From: Nonomuraea soli
GTDB taxonomy: Bacteria > Actinomycetota > Actinomycetes > Streptosporangiales > Streptosporangiaceae
DNA: 64,000 nucleotides
Reading direction: 5' to 3'
Assembly: GCF_013761175.1 (NCBI RefSeq)
Contig: NZ_JACDUR010000005.1
Coordinates: 778,970 to 842,969, forward strand
Shown: positions 38,684-47,501 of the stretch, one piece after another
How positions within the stretch are numbered: position 1 is the first letter of the stretch
Layout of the letters: every line of letters begins with the position of its first letter
The notes under the pieces: model-generated
The model's input: only the letters and a program-made list of their open reading frames with translations
The model's database searches: none
Told to the model about the DNA's origin: nothing
Made by a program: the position numbers and the translations under genes

Positions 38684-41600
38684 TTACGCGCCTCCCAGCG
38701 GACTGATCTCGCCCTCCATCCCCACCTCGAACTCCGCCTCGAACTCCGCCTCCCCCAACGCCGCCCGCAGGGCCGCCGAGATGCGGTCCACGTCGGCCCG
38801 TTCCGCAGGCGGCAACGGCACCCCCACCCCGGCCCTCGCCCGCGCGGCAGCTCCCAGCAGGCGGGCAGCCATCCGGTGGTTGCCCGCCAAGGTCTCAGCC
38901 CCCGCCAGACCCTCCTGTGCCAGCGCCACCGCCCGGGGATCCCCCGTCTCCCTGGCCTGCTCGTAGCCGGCCAGGTGCAGCTTCATCGCCTCCTCCGCAT
39001 GCCCCCTGAGCTCGGCGACGAAGCCCAGCTCGGCCAGGCACAACGCGCTCCCGGGGGCGCCGTCGATCATCTCCAGCCACTCCAGCCACCGCCGCAGATA
39101 CCGCTCGGCGTCGTCGAGCCGTCCTTGGCGTCGGGCCGAGAGAGCCAGCCCGATCTCGGCGAAATGCCCGGCGAACGGGTTGGACTGTTCCGCGGCCAGC
39201 CGCGCGGCACGCTCGTGCAGCTCGTCGGCCTGGCCGTACTCGCCCCTGAGCAGCGCGATACGCCCGAGCCCTGCCAGGCTGTGCGACACCTCGATCCAGG
39301 ATCCGAGCTCCTCGGCGGCCTCCAAGGCCTGCTGGTAGCGGACGGCCGCCTGGTCGTAGTCGGCGGCGATCAAGGCCAGCTTGGCCAGCTCGCCGGTGGC
39401 GGTCAGGACGCCGGAGGGATCGCCGAGCCGCTCGAAGATCTCGGCGCTGCGCCGCGCGTCGTCGTGCGCTCCGGCCATGTCGCCCTGCAGCAGGCACTGC
39501 CCGGATCGCAGGCCGAGCGCGGCGGCGATGCCCCATTCGTCGCCGATGGCCTCGAAGGTCTCCAGCGACTCGCGCACCAGCCGCTCGCTCATGACGAGAT
39601 CGCCGCGCCCCCACATACCGGCCGCGAGATACCACGTCAGCCGGGCCCGCCGCCTCTCGTCAGGGATCTGTCCCAGCGCCCCGAGCGCGTCGACCACGGT
39701 GACGTCGCAGCCGCTGAACTGCAACATCAGCCCGGCCCGCCAGGCCATCGCCTCGGCCCGCATCTCAGCCGGCGCCTGCCCGGGACCCGAGGGCACTTCG
39801 ACCGGAGCCTGCGCCGGAGCCGACCACGCCTCGCCCGCAGCCTGCCCGGAACCCGACAGCACGTCGGCTGGCACCTGCCCGGTAACCGGTGGCGGCTCGG
39901 CCGGGGTCTGCGCCGGAGCCGACCGCCCCTCGCCCGCGGCCTGCCCGGAGGCTAGCAGCCCTCCGCCCGCGACCTGCCCGAGGACCGACCGCACCTCGGC
40001 TGGAGCCTGCGCCGGAGCCGACCACGCCTCGCCCGCAGCTTGGCCGGAAACCGGCGGCGCCCCAGCTCCAGCCTCGCCGGGAGCCGAGAGTGCCAGGTCG
40101 AAGAAGCGGAATCCCGACTCGAACCGGCCGCGCAAGTGCCAGTGCCAGGCCATCGCGTTGACGAGCCGCAACGCTTCCTCCTGGGTGCGGTGCGCGGCCG
40201 CCCACTCCAGGGCGGACACCACGTTGGCGCTCTCGGCGTCGAGTGCGGCCAGCCACTCGCTCTGGCCGTGTCCGCGCAGCCCAGCCTCGGCCCGTTCGGC
40301 GAGCTCGGTGTAGTAGCGCAGGTGGCGCAGCCGTACCTCGTCGACCTCTCCGGCCTCCCGCAGCCGCTCGTCGCAGTAGGCGGCGACGGACTCGAGCACC
40401 CGGTAGCGCGGCTCGCGGCCCTCGGCCGGCGGGAGCTTGACCACCAGCGACCTGTCGATCAGCCGGGCCAGCAGGTCGAGCACGTCGAGCCCCGGCGCGG
40501 CGCACACCGCCTCCGCCGCCTCCAGCGTGCAGCTGTCGGCGTGGACGGCCAGGCGTCGCAGGACCACCCGCTCGTCGTCGGAGGCCAGCTCCCAGCTCCA
40601 GTCGATCATCGCCCGGAGTGTCTGCTGCCTGGCGGGCGCGTCGCGTTTGCCTGCAGCAAGGAGGCGGAAACGGTCGTCGAGCCGTTCCAGGAGCTGGCGC
40701 GGGCTGAGCGCACGGGTACGGGTGGCGGCCAGCTCGATGGCCAGCGGGATGCCGTCGAGCCGTCGGCAGATCTCGCCCACGATCCGCCGGTTGTCGTCGT
40801 CGAGCACCAGGCCGGGCGCCCTGGCGGCGAACAGCCGTACGGCTGCGCCGTCGTCGTCGAGGTCGAGCGGCGACACCGGCCACAGGCACTCGCCGGTCAG
40901 GTTGAGCGGCTCCTGGCTGGTGGCCAGGAATCGTACGCCCGGCGCCCCGCGCAACAGCTGCTCGACGGTGTGCGCGACCACCTCGATGACGTGCTCGCAG
41001 TTGTCGAGCACGATCAGCAGCCGCTTGTCGCCCAGCCAGTCGGACATCCTGCACCCGCCGCTGGACGGCGACGTCTTGCCCGTCGAGTCGTCGCGGATGC
41101 CGAGCGCTCCGGCCACCGCGTGCACGATGCCCATCTTCGACGGCTGGTCGATCGCGGCCAGCTCCACCAGCCACACCCCGTCGGGGAAGTCGGCCTCGGA
41201 CGCCGCCTCCAGAGCCAGCCGCGTCTTGCCGACGCCGCCCGGCCCGGTCAGCGTGACCAGCCGGTGGGCCTTGATCAGCTCGCGCACCTCGGCCAGGGCG
41301 GCTTCCCGCCCGATCAGCTCGTTGACGGGCGCGGGCAGGTTGGATCGCGGCCTCGCGCCCGGACCCAGCGACGGGTCCTGCGCCAGGATCAGCTGATGCA
41401 GCTCGGCCAGTTCGGGGCTGGGATCGAGGCCGAGCTCGTCGCGCAGCAAGTCGCGTAGCGCGGTGTAACTGTCGAGGGCCTCGCTCTGCCGTCCGGCCAG
41501 GTAGAGGGCCCTGATGTGGAGGCCGCGCAGCCGCTCGCGGAGCGGGTGGTCGGCCACCAGGTCGGCCAGCTCCGCGGCCAGCGCGCCGTGCTCGCCCAGC

Positions 41601-42103
41601 TCCAGCCGGGCCTGCGCCTGCTCCTCCAGCGCCACGAGGCGCTGCTCCTCCAGCCGGACCACGGCCGGGCGCACGAACTCCTCGTCGCGGAAATCGGCGA
41701 ACGCGGGCCCCCGCCACAACGCCAGCGCGTCGCCCAGCAGGCCGGCCTTGATGCGCGGATCGTCGCTGGCCCTGGCCAGGTCAAGCAGCTCGCGGAAGCG
41801 GTCGGCGTCGGAGGCGCCTTCGAGGAGGTAACCGGGCTGGCGGAAGGCCAGTTGCTCGCGGCCTCCCGGCACGGCCTCCTCCAGGACGCGACGCAGCTGG
41901 GACACCTTCACGCGCAGGGCGCCCGCCGGCTTGCCGGGAGGGTGCTCGCCCCACAGGTCGTCGATCAGCCGATCGGCGGTGACCGGCCGCCCCTGGTGCA
42001 CCAGCAGGTCGGCCAGCAACGCGCGGACCTTGGCCTCGGGGATGCGCACCTGATCCCCGTCAGCCGACCAGACCGTGAGCGGGCCGAGCACACCGAATCG
42101 CAT
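38684..42103 (-). CDS. AfsR/SARP-type regulator with NB-ARC and TPR domains and an internal 33-residue repeat
   Basis: An 1139-residue regulator. OmpR-like DNA-binding domain (MRFGVLGPLTVWSADGDQVR onward, residues 1-95), BTAD (about 100-245), NB-ARC ATPase with Walker A GPGGVGKTRLAL near residue 284 and Walker B LLIVLDNCEHV near 355, then a C-terminal TPR region (about 790-1110). Between the ATPase and TPR parts (about 677-780) lies a low-complexity insert made of 33-residue tandem repeats such as SGQAAGEAWSAPAQAPAEV, unlike its relatives. It may control the divergent MFS exporter. The start at MRFGV is standard for the family. Confidence 0.88.
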   Translation of the reverse strand: MRFGVLGPLTVWSADGDQVRIPEAKVRALLADLLVHQGRPVTADRLIDDLWGEHPPGKPAGALRVKVSQLRRVLEEAVPGGREQLAFRQPGYLLEGASDADRFRELLDLARASDDPRIKAGLLGDALALWRGPAFADFRDEEFVRPAVVRLEEQRLVALEEQAQARLELGEHGALAAELADLVADHPLRERLRGLHIRALYLAGRQSEALDSYTALRDLLRDELGLDPSPELAELHQLILAQDPSLGPGARPRSNLPAPVNELIGREAALAEVRELIKAHRLVTLTGPGGVGKTRLALEAASEADFPDGVWLVELAAIDQPSKMGIVHAVAGALGIRDDSTGKTSPSSGGCRMSDWLGDKRLLIVLDNCEHVIEVVAHTVEQLLRGAPGVRFLATSQEPLNLTGECLWPVSPLDLDDDGAAVRLFAARAPGLVLDDDNRRIVGEICRRLDGIPLAIELAATRTRALSPRQLLERLDDRFRLLAAGKRDAPARQQTLRAMIDWSWELASDDERVVLRRLAVHADSCTLEAAEAVCAAPGLDVLDLLARLIDRSLVVKLPPAEGREPRYRVLESVAAYCDERLREAGEVDEVRLRHLRYYTELAERAEAGLRGHGQSEWLAALDAESANVVSALEWAAAHRTQEEALRLVNAMAWHWHLRGRFESGFRFFDLALSAPGEAGAGAPPVSGQAAGEAWSAPAQAPAEVRSVLGQVAGGGLLASGQAAGEGRSAPAQTPAEPPPVTGQVPADVLSGSGQAAGEAWSAPAQAPVEVPSGPGQAPAEMRAEAMAWRAGLMLQFSGCDVTVVDALGALGQIPDERRRARLTWYLAAGMWGRGDLVMSERLVRESLETFEAIGDEWGIAAALGLRSGQCLLQGDMAGAHDDARRSAEIFERLGDPSGVLTATGELAKLALIAADYDQAAVRYQQALEAAEELGSWIEVSHSLAGLGRIALLRGEYGQADELHERAARLAAEQSNPFAGHFAEIGLALSARRQGRLDDAERYLRRWLEWLEMIDGAPGSALCLAELGFVAELRGHAEEAMKLHLAGYEQARETGDPRAVALAQEGLAGAETLAGNHRMAARLLGAAARARAGVGVPLPPAERADVDRISAALRAALGEAEFEAEFEVGMEGEISPLGGA
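39775..40075 (-). repeat. 99-bp (33-codon) tandem repeat inside the SARP gene
   Basis: The marker GCGCCGGAGC recurs at 39811, 39910 and 40009, exactly 99 bp apart, and the surrounding sequence is similar in all three. It codes for Gly/Gln/Ala/Pro-rich units (SGQAAGEAWSAPAQAPAE type). The frame is kept, so copy number can vary without breaking the protein. Confidence 0.85.
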
Positions 42104-42549
42104 GCGGATCAGGCTAACCGGCGGCACCGACAAGAACGCAGCCGTTTTCGGCCGTGGTGGCAGGCAGGCAGGCATGAGGGTGGAGCGTCAGCGCCGGGCG
42201 AGGGCTGGAGGGGCGAGGGGGCGAGGGATGGGGGGCCGAGGGATGGGGGGCCGAGGGCGAGAGGGCCGAGGTGAGAGGGCGAGGAGGCGAAGGACGAGGC
42301 ACGGGGGCGGGGCGAGCGGGGCGGGGCGAGCGGGGCGGGGCGAGCGGGGCAAGGGGCGAAGCGAGGAGGCGAAGCGAGGAGGCGAAGCGAGGAGGCGAGG
42401 GCGGAGAGAGCGGGCGGAGGCGCTGAGGGCGAGGTCAGCGGCTCAGTGCGGCACGTCGTAACTCGCCCCATAACCGCATCCAAACCATCCCATAACGCCC
42501 CCTAGGCAGGGTTGCCACCATCCCCTCCGCTTCACCTGCCAGGAGAACC
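42104..42549. other. Divergent regulatory gap with G-rich minisatellite
   Basis: It lies between the divergent SARP and MFS genes. From about 42205 to 42425 the plus strand is nearly all purine plus C, built of short tandem units: GGGATGGGGGGCCGA twice, GGCGAGCGGGGCG-type three times, GCGAAGCGAGGAG three times. Runs of three to six G at short spacing could form G-quadruplexes. Open frames here are repeat artefacts. Promoters for both genes must lie at the two edges. Confidence 0.65.
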
Positions 42550-43974
42550 ATGGCCCTCGCGCTGCTCCCGCCCATCCAGGTGCCGGCCCGTCCGGCTGCC
42601 CGTTGGTGGGCGCTGCCCGTCCTGTTGACCGCCGCCTTCGTCACCACCCTCGACTTCTTCATCGCCAACGTCGCGCTCCCCTCCATCCGCGCCGACCTGC
42701 ACGCGGGCGAGGGCACGACACAGCTGGTCATCGCGGGGTACGGCCTGGCCTACGCGGCCGGGGTGATCGTCGCCGGGCGCATGGGCGACGTGTACGGGGC
42801 TCGCCGGATCTTCCTGATCGGCCTCGCCCTGTTCACCTTGGCTTCGGCCGCGTGCGGGCTGGCTCCGTCGTCGTCGGCGCTGGTGGCCTCGCGTGTCGTT
42901 CAGGGTGCGGCGGCGGCGTTGATGGCGCCGCAGGTGCTGACGCTGCTGGGGGTGCTCTACCCCGGCGGCGCCGACCGCAGGCGGGCCTTCGCCTGGTACG
43001 GCAGCGCCGTCGGGCTGGCCGGGGTGAGCGGGCAGGTGGTGGGCGGGCTGCTGGTCGCCTCCGACGTGGCGGGGCTGGGATGGCGGATGTGCTTCCTCAT
43101 CAATCTGCCGCTCGGTGTGGCCGCCCTGGTGTTCGCCAAGCGGCTGCTGCCTCAGGGCGAGCGGGGGCGCGGCGGGCAAGAATGCACCGGACGCAGCGGG
43201 CGGGACGGCAACGGGCGGGCGCAAAACGGGCAGGCGCAAAACGGGCAGGCGCAGCACGGCAAACGCGCGCGCCTTGATGGGCCCGGGGCAGCGCTCATCG
43301 CCGCCGCCCTGGTGGCCGTGGTTCTCCCGCTGACCGAGGGACGCCAGTACGGCTGGCCGTGGTGGACCTGGCTCAGCCTCGCCGCCTCGGCCGTGCTCCT
43401 GGCAGCGTTCGTCCGCCGCCAGAAGCGTGTCGCCCAGCCGCTGGTCGACCTCGCCCTCTTCACCAGCGCCCCGTTCGTCAGGGGCCTGATGGCGGTGACG
43501 CTGCTGTTCGGCAGCTCGTCGGGGCTGACCTTCGTCCTGGCGATCCATCTGCAGGACCGGCTGGGTCTGGATCCGCTGACCTCGGGAGCGGTGTTCACCG
43601 CCCTGAACGCGGGCTTCCTGGTCGCCTCTCGGTTGCCCGCGCAGCGGCCGGCGGTCGCGGCGCTGGTCCTGGCGGGCGGATTCCTGCTGATCATGCAGGG
43701 CATCGGCGACTCGCCGGTCCAGCTGGTGCCGGGGCTGTTCGCGGCGGGGGCCGGGATGGGGTTGCTCATGTCGCCGCTGATCGCCAGGACCCTGGAGGGC
43801 GTGGACGAGGGCAGGGCGGGGTCGGCGGCGGGCGTGCTGGGCACCGTCCAGGAGATGGGCGGCGTCCTGGGGGTGACCGTGACGGGGCTGGTGTACTTCG
43901 GCTCGTCCAGCGTCTACGCGGCGCTGGCCGTCCTGACGGCGGGGGCTCTGGCGCTGGTCAGGCTGGCCCGATGA
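42550..43974 (+). CDS. MFS drug/metabolite exporter (DHA2, EmrB/QacA type)
   Basis: A 474-residue transporter, predicted 12-14 helices. The motif FVTTLDFFIANVALPSIRAD in the first helix and GRMGDVYGARRIFLIGLALF in the first loop are those of DHA2 exporters, as is VVQGAAAALMAPQVLTLLG. The central loop (about 204-238) is unusual: it carries NGQAQNGQAQ repeats from a repeated CAAAACGGGCAGGCG. Substrate unknown. AGGAGA precedes the ATG. It is divergent from the SARP regulator, a frequent pairing of regulator and efflux pump. Confidence 0.88.
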   Translation: MALALLPPIQVPARPAARWWALPVLLTAAFVTTLDFFIANVALPSIRADLHAGEGTTQLVIAGYGLAYAAGVIVAGRMGDVYGARRIFLIGLALFTLASAACGLAPSSSALVASRVVQGAAAALMAPQVLTLLGVLYPGGADRRRAFAWYGSAVGLAGVSGQVVGGLLVASDVAGLGWRMCFLINLPLGVAALVFAKRLLPQGERGRGGQECTGRSGRDGNGRAQNGQAQNGQAQHGKRARLDGPGAALIAAALVAVVLPLTEGRQYGWPWWTWLSLAASAVLLAAFVRRQKRVAQPLVDLALFTSAPFVRGLMAVTLLFGSSSGLTFVLAIHLQDRLGLDPLTSGAVFTALNAGFLVASRLPAQRPAVAALVLAGGFLLIMQGIGDSPVQLVPGLFAAGAGMGLLMSPLIARTLEGVDEGRAGSAAGVLGTVQEMGGVLGVTVTGLVYFGSSSVYAALAVLTAGALALVRLAR

Positions 43975-43990
43975 CCCGGCTCGAAAACGA

Positions 43991-44022
43991 CGGCGCCGCC
44001 CGGGGGAATCCGGGCGGCGCCG
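43991..44022. terminator. Bidirectional terminator between MFS and ilvC
   Basis: Perfect 12-bp stem CGGCGCCGCCCG/CGGGCGGCGCCG (43991-44002 with 44011-44022) between two convergent genes. AAAA at 43984-43987 gives a T-run for the ilvC direction. Confidence 0.8.
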
Positions 44023-44040
44023 TGCCGTACAGAACCGTGA

Positions 44041-45033
44041 TCAGCCCTTCAGCCAGCTCATCATCGGCCGCAGCTTCGCACCGGTCTTCTCGATCGGGTG
44101 CTCCGCCAGCTCCTCGCGGAAGGCCGTGAACTCCTTCTGCCCGCCGTCGAACTCCTCGACGAGCTGGCGCGCGAACGTGCCGTCCTGGATCTCGGCCAGG
44201 ATCTGCTTCATCGCCGCCTTCGACTCGGCCGTCACGACGCGCGGGCCGCGGGTGTAGCCGCCGTACTCGGCGGTGTCGGACACCGACCAGTACATCTTGG
44301 AGATGCCGCCTTCGTACATGAGGTCGACGATCAGCTTCATCTCGTGCAGGCACTCGAAGTAGGCGACCTCGGGCTGGTAGCCCGCCTCGATGAGGGTCTC
44401 GAAGCCGGCCTTGATCAGCTCGGACACGCCGCCGCACAGCACGGCCTGCTCGCCGAACAGGTCGGTCTCGGTCTCCTCGGTGAAGGTCGTCTTGAGCGCG
44501 CCGGCGCGGGTGCCGCCGATGCCCTTGGCGTACGACAGGGCCAGTTCGAACGCCTTGCCCGACGCGTCCTTCTCGACCGCCACGAGGCAGGGCACGCCGC
44601 GCCCGGCCTCGAACTGGCGGCGCACGAGGTGGCCGGGGCCCTTGGGGGCGACCATGGCCACGTCGACACCCTCGGGGGCCTCGATGAGGCCGTAGCGGAT
44701 GTTGAGGCCGTGGCCGAAGAAGAGCGCGTCGCCCTCCTGCAGGTTCGGCTGGATGTCGTTGGAGTACAGGTGGCGCTGGATGTGGTCGGGCGCGAGGATC
44801 ATGATGAGGTCGGCCTCGGCCGCGGCCTCGGCGGGGGTGACCACGCGCAGCCCGTCGTTCACGGCCTTCTCGCGGGACTTGGATCCCTCGGGCAGGCCGA
44901 CGCGGACGTCCACGCCCGAGTCGCGAAGCGAGAGGGCGTGGGCGTGGCCCTGGCTGCCGTACCCGATGACGGCCACGACACGGCCCTGGATGATCGACAG
45001 GTCGGCCTGGTCGTCATAGAAGATCTCGGTCAC
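44041..45033 (-). CDS. ilvC: Ketol-acid reductoisomerase
   Basis: A 330-residue class I enzyme: NADPH-binding VVAVIGYGSQGHAHALSLRD (about 19-38), then APKGPGHLVRRQFEAGRGVP, and the knotted C-terminal domain with YFECLHEMKLIVDLMYEGGI and WSVSDTAEYGGYTRGPRVV carrying the Mg-binding acids. It isomerises and reduces acetolactate and acetohydroxybutyrate. GTG start with GAAAGG upstream, 14 bases after ilvN; last gene of the ilvBNC operon. Confidence 0.96.
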   Translation of the reverse strand: MTEIFYDDQADLSIIQGRVVAVIGYGSQGHAHALSLRDSGVDVRVGLPEGSKSREKAVNDGLRVVTPAEAAAEADLIMILAPDHIQRHLYSNDIQPNLQEGDALFFGHGLNIRYGLIEAPEGVDVAMVAPKGPGHLVRRQFEAGRGVPCLVAVEKDASGKAFELALSYAKGIGGTRAGALKTTFTEETETDLFGEQAVLCGGVSELIKAGFETLIEAGYQPEVAYFECLHEMKLIVDLMYEGGISKMYWSVSDTAEYGGYTRGPRVVTAESKAAMKQILAEIQDGTFARQLVEEFDGGQKEFTAFREELAEHPIEKTGAKLRPMMSWLKG

Positions 45034-45047
45034 GTACTTAATACCTT

Positions 45048-45572
45048 TCAGGCGGTGCGGTCCAGTGCCCTGAGGGACCGGTCAGTGATGGAACGGGCGC
45101 CGCGGCCGATGGCCACCATGCCCGACTGGACAAGTTCCTTGATCCCGAAGGGCTCGAGGACCTTGATGAAGGCCTCCAGCTTGTCGGGGGTGCCGGTGAC
45201 CTCGATCGTCACCGCGTCGGACGCCACGTCCACGCACCTGGCGCGGAAGAGCTGGACCAGCTCCAGCACGTGGGAGCGGCTGTCGGCGTCGGCCTTCACC
45301 TTGATCAGCATCAGCTCGCGCTGCACCGACTGGGAGGTGTCGAGCTCGACGATCTTCAGCACGTTGACCAGCTTGTTGAGCTGCTTGGTGACCTGCTCCA
45401 GCGGGAGCGAGTCGACGTTGACGACGATCGTCATGCGGGAGATGTCGTCGTGCTCGGTGGGTCCGACGGCGAGGGAGTCGATGTTGAACCCGCGCCGCGA
45501 GAACAGGGCGGACACGCGAGCCAGGACGCCCGGCTTGTTCTCCACGAGCACGCTGAGCGTGTGCTTACTCAT
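45048..45572 (-). CDS. ilvN: Acetolactate synthase small (regulatory) subunit
   Basis: The 174-residue product opens with an ACT domain (HTLSVLVENKPGVLARVSAL then FSRRGFNIDSLAVGPTEHDD) and ends in the ALS_ss_C domain (DVASDAVTIEVTGTPDKLEA). It binds valine and restrains the large subunit. Its ATG overlaps the ilvB stop by four bases (ATGA), ensuring matched synthesis. Confidence 0.96.
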   Translation of the reverse strand: MSKHTLSVLVENKPGVLARVSALFSRRGFNIDSLAVGPTEHDDISRMTIVVNVDSLPLEQVTKQLNKLVNVLKIVELDTSQSVQRELMLIKVKADADSRSHVLELVQLFRARCVDVASDAVTIEVTGTPDKLEAFIKVLEPFGIKELVQSGMVAIGRGARSITDRSLRALDRTA

Positions 45573-47302
45573 GCCGAATCGTCCTTCTCCCACGTCGGAG
45601 CCATGTCCCGGGCGATCTTGATGTTGTCGTTGCTGGTGCCGGCGGCGACCATCGGCCAGACCATCGCGTCGGCGTGGACGACGAAGTCGATGACGACGGG
45701 CCGGTCGTTGATCTCCATGGCCTCCTTGATGACCGCGTCCACGTCTTCGGGACGCTCGCATCGCAGGCCGACACAACCATACGCGTCCGCGAGCTTGACG
45801 AAGTCGGGGATGCGCTGGGTGGTCTTCAGGTCGGTGTTGGAGTAGCGCTCGTTGTAGAAGAGCGTCTGCCACTGGCGGACCATGCCGAGGTTGCCGTTGT
45901 TGATGACCGCGACCTTGATCGGCACGCCTTCGATGGCGCAGGTGGCCAGCTCCTGGTTGGTCATCTGGAAGCAGCCGTCGCCGTCGATCGCCCACACGAC
46001 CGAGTCGGGCCGGCCCATCTTGGCGCCCATCGCGGCGGGAACGGCGAAGCCCATGGTGCCCAGCCCGCCGGAGTTGATGAAGGTGCCGGGGTTCTCGTAG
46101 CCGATGAACTGCGCCGCCCACATCTGGTGCTGCCCGACGCCGGCCACGTAGAAGGCGTCGGGGCCGACGATGGAGCTCAGCCGCTCCATGACGTACTGCG
46201 GGGCCAGCGAGCCGTCGGAGAACTCCTCGTAGCCGAGGGGGTAGGTCTCCTTCATGCCGCTGAGCAGCTTCTGCCATTCGGCGTAGTCGCCCTTGCGGTC
46301 GACGGCGTTGATGAGGTCGTTGATGACCTCCTTGCAGTCGCCCACGATCGGCACGTCGGCGTGGCGGTTCTTGGAGATCTCCGCCGGGTCGATGTCGGCG
46401 TGGACGATCTTGGCGTGCGGCGCGAAGGTGGACAGCTGGCCGGTGACCCGGTCGTCGAAGCGCACGCCGAGGCCGATCAGCAGGTCGGACTTCTGCAGCG
46501 CGCCGACCGCCGAGACGCTGCCGTGCATGCCGGGCATGCCCATGTGCAGCGGGTGGCTGTCGGGGAAGGTGCCGCGGGCCATCAGCGTGGTCACGACGGG
46601 GATGCCGGTCAGCTCGGCCAGGCGCAGCAGCTCGTCGGAGGCTCCGGCCTTGTGCACGCCGCCGCCCACGTAGAGCACGGGACGCTTGGACTCGGCGATC
46701 AGCTTGGCTGCCTCGCGGATCTGCTTGGAGTGCGGGCGCGTGACCGGGCGGTAACCCGGCAGCTGCATCGTGGGAGGCCAGTGGAACTCGGTCTGGGCCT
46801 GCAACGCGTCCTTGGAGATGTCGACCAGCACCGGACCTGGACGGCCGGTGGCGGCGATGTGGAACGCCTCCATGATCGTCCGCGGGATGTCGGCGGCGTC
46901 GGTCACCAGGAAGTTGTGCTTGGTGATCGGCATGGTGATGCCGGAGATGTCGGCTTCCTGGAACGCGTCGGTGCCGATCGCGGCGCTGGCCACCTGGCCG
47001 GTGATGGCCACGATCGGGACCGAGTCCATGTAGGCGTCGGCGATCGGCGTCACCAGGTTGGTCGCGCCGGGGCCGCTGGTGGCCATGCACACGCCCACCT
47101 TGCCGGTGGCCTGCGCGTACCCCTCGGCGGCGTGCCCGGCGCCCTGCTCGTGCCGTACAAGGACGTGGCGGACCTTGACCGAGTCGTAGAGGGGATCGTA
47201 GGCGGGCAGGATGGCACCGCCGGGGATCCCGAACACGGTGTCGACACCCACGTGCTCCAGTGCCCTCACCAGGGCCTGTGCACCTGTCATCCGTTCGGTC
47301 AT
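45569..47302 (-). CDS. ilvB: Acetolactate synthase large (catalytic) subunit
   Basis: A 577-residue ThDP enzyme. The catalytic Glu is in VRHEQGAGHAAEGYAQATGK, the middle FAD-binding domain follows, and the ThDP-binding motif is AIDGDGCFQMTNQELATCAI with VINNGNLGMVRQWQ. It joins two pyruvates, or pyruvate and 2-ketobutyrate, at the head of the Val/Leu and Ile branches. AAGGAAA precedes the ATG. First gene of ilvBNC, behind an attenuator and leader peptide. Confidence 0.96.
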   Translation of the reverse strand: MTERMTGAQALVRALEHVGVDTVFGIPGGAILPAYDPLYDSVKVRHVLVRHEQGAGHAAEGYAQATGKVGVCMATSGPGATNLVTPIADAYMDSVPIVAITGQVASAAIGTDAFQEADISGITMPITKHNFLVTDAADIPRTIMEAFHIAATGRPGPVLVDISKDALQAQTEFHWPPTMQLPGYRPVTRPHSKQIREAAKLIAESKRPVLYVGGGVHKAGASDELLRLAELTGIPVVTTLMARGTFPDSHPLHMGMPGMHGSVSAVGALQKSDLLIGLGVRFDDRVTGQLSTFAPHAKIVHADIDPAEISKNRHADVPIVGDCKEVINDLINAVDRKGDYAEWQKLLSGMKETYPLGYEEFSDGSLAPQYVMERLSSIVGPDAFYVAGVGQHQMWAAQFIGYENPGTFINSGGLGTMGFAVPAAMGAKMGRPDSVVWAIDGDGCFQMTNQELATCAIEGVPIKVAVINNGNLGMVRQWQTLFYNERYSNTDLKTTQRIPDFVKLADAYGCVGLRCERPEDVDAVIKEAMEINDRPVVIDFVVHADAMVWPMVAAGTSNDNIKIARDMAPTWEKDDSA

Positions 47303-47338
47303 CGGTCCGTTTCCTTTAGTGCAGACACGTCAGGACAT

Positions 47339-47416
47339 AAAAAAGGCCCCTTCCACCGTGCGGGTGGAGCGGGGCGGCGCGCAGGTCGGAGTGCTTCGCT
47401 ATCGGCCTGCGCGCCG
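47339..47416 (-). promoter_or_regulatory. Transcription attenuator of ilvBNC
   Basis: On the minus strand, CGGCGCGCAGG/CCTGCGCGCCG (47406-47416 with 47375-47385) is followed by the terminator GCCCCGCTCCACC/GGTGGAAGGGGCC (47363-47375 with 47345-47357) and six T (47344-47339). The leader peptide runs to the foot of the first hairpin. This is the standard actinobacterial ilvB arrangement. Confidence 0.88.
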
Positions 47417-47449
47417 GCGAAGTACTACGAGAATCCCACTGCGAAGCAT
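47399..47449 (-). CDS. ilvB leader peptide MLRSGILVVLRRRAGR
   Basis: A 16-residue frame with Ile-Leu-Val-Val-Leu in a row, ending inside the first attenuator hairpin. Shortage of any of the three branched-chain amino acids would stall the ribosome there. The promoter spacing puts the transcript start within a few bases of the ATG, so the leader is probably translated from a leaderless or nearly leaderless mRNA. Confidence 0.85.
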   Translation of the reverse strand: MLRSGILVVLRRRAGR

Positions 47450-47455
47450 GGACCC

Positions 47456-47486
47456 ACCATAGCTGGTCATCGCCCCGAAGTGTCAA
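47456..47486 (-). promoter_or_regulatory. ilvB promoter candidate
   Basis: Minus-strand TTGACA (47486-47481) and TATGGT (47461-47456) with a 19-base spacer, directly in front of the leader peptide. Confidence 0.6.
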
Positions 47487-47501
47487 TCTGATGGACAGAT
47501 G

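Noticed and set aside
38415..38966. Plus-strand frame of 183 codons after the CAP-domain gene
   Set aside because: Starts in a repeat and a terminator region and runs antisense through the SARP gene; composition is Ser/Pro/Arg-rich.
42075..42461. Plus-strand Gly/Arg frame in the SARP/MFS gap
   Set aside because: Entirely the translation of the G-rich minisatellite; no family or start signal.
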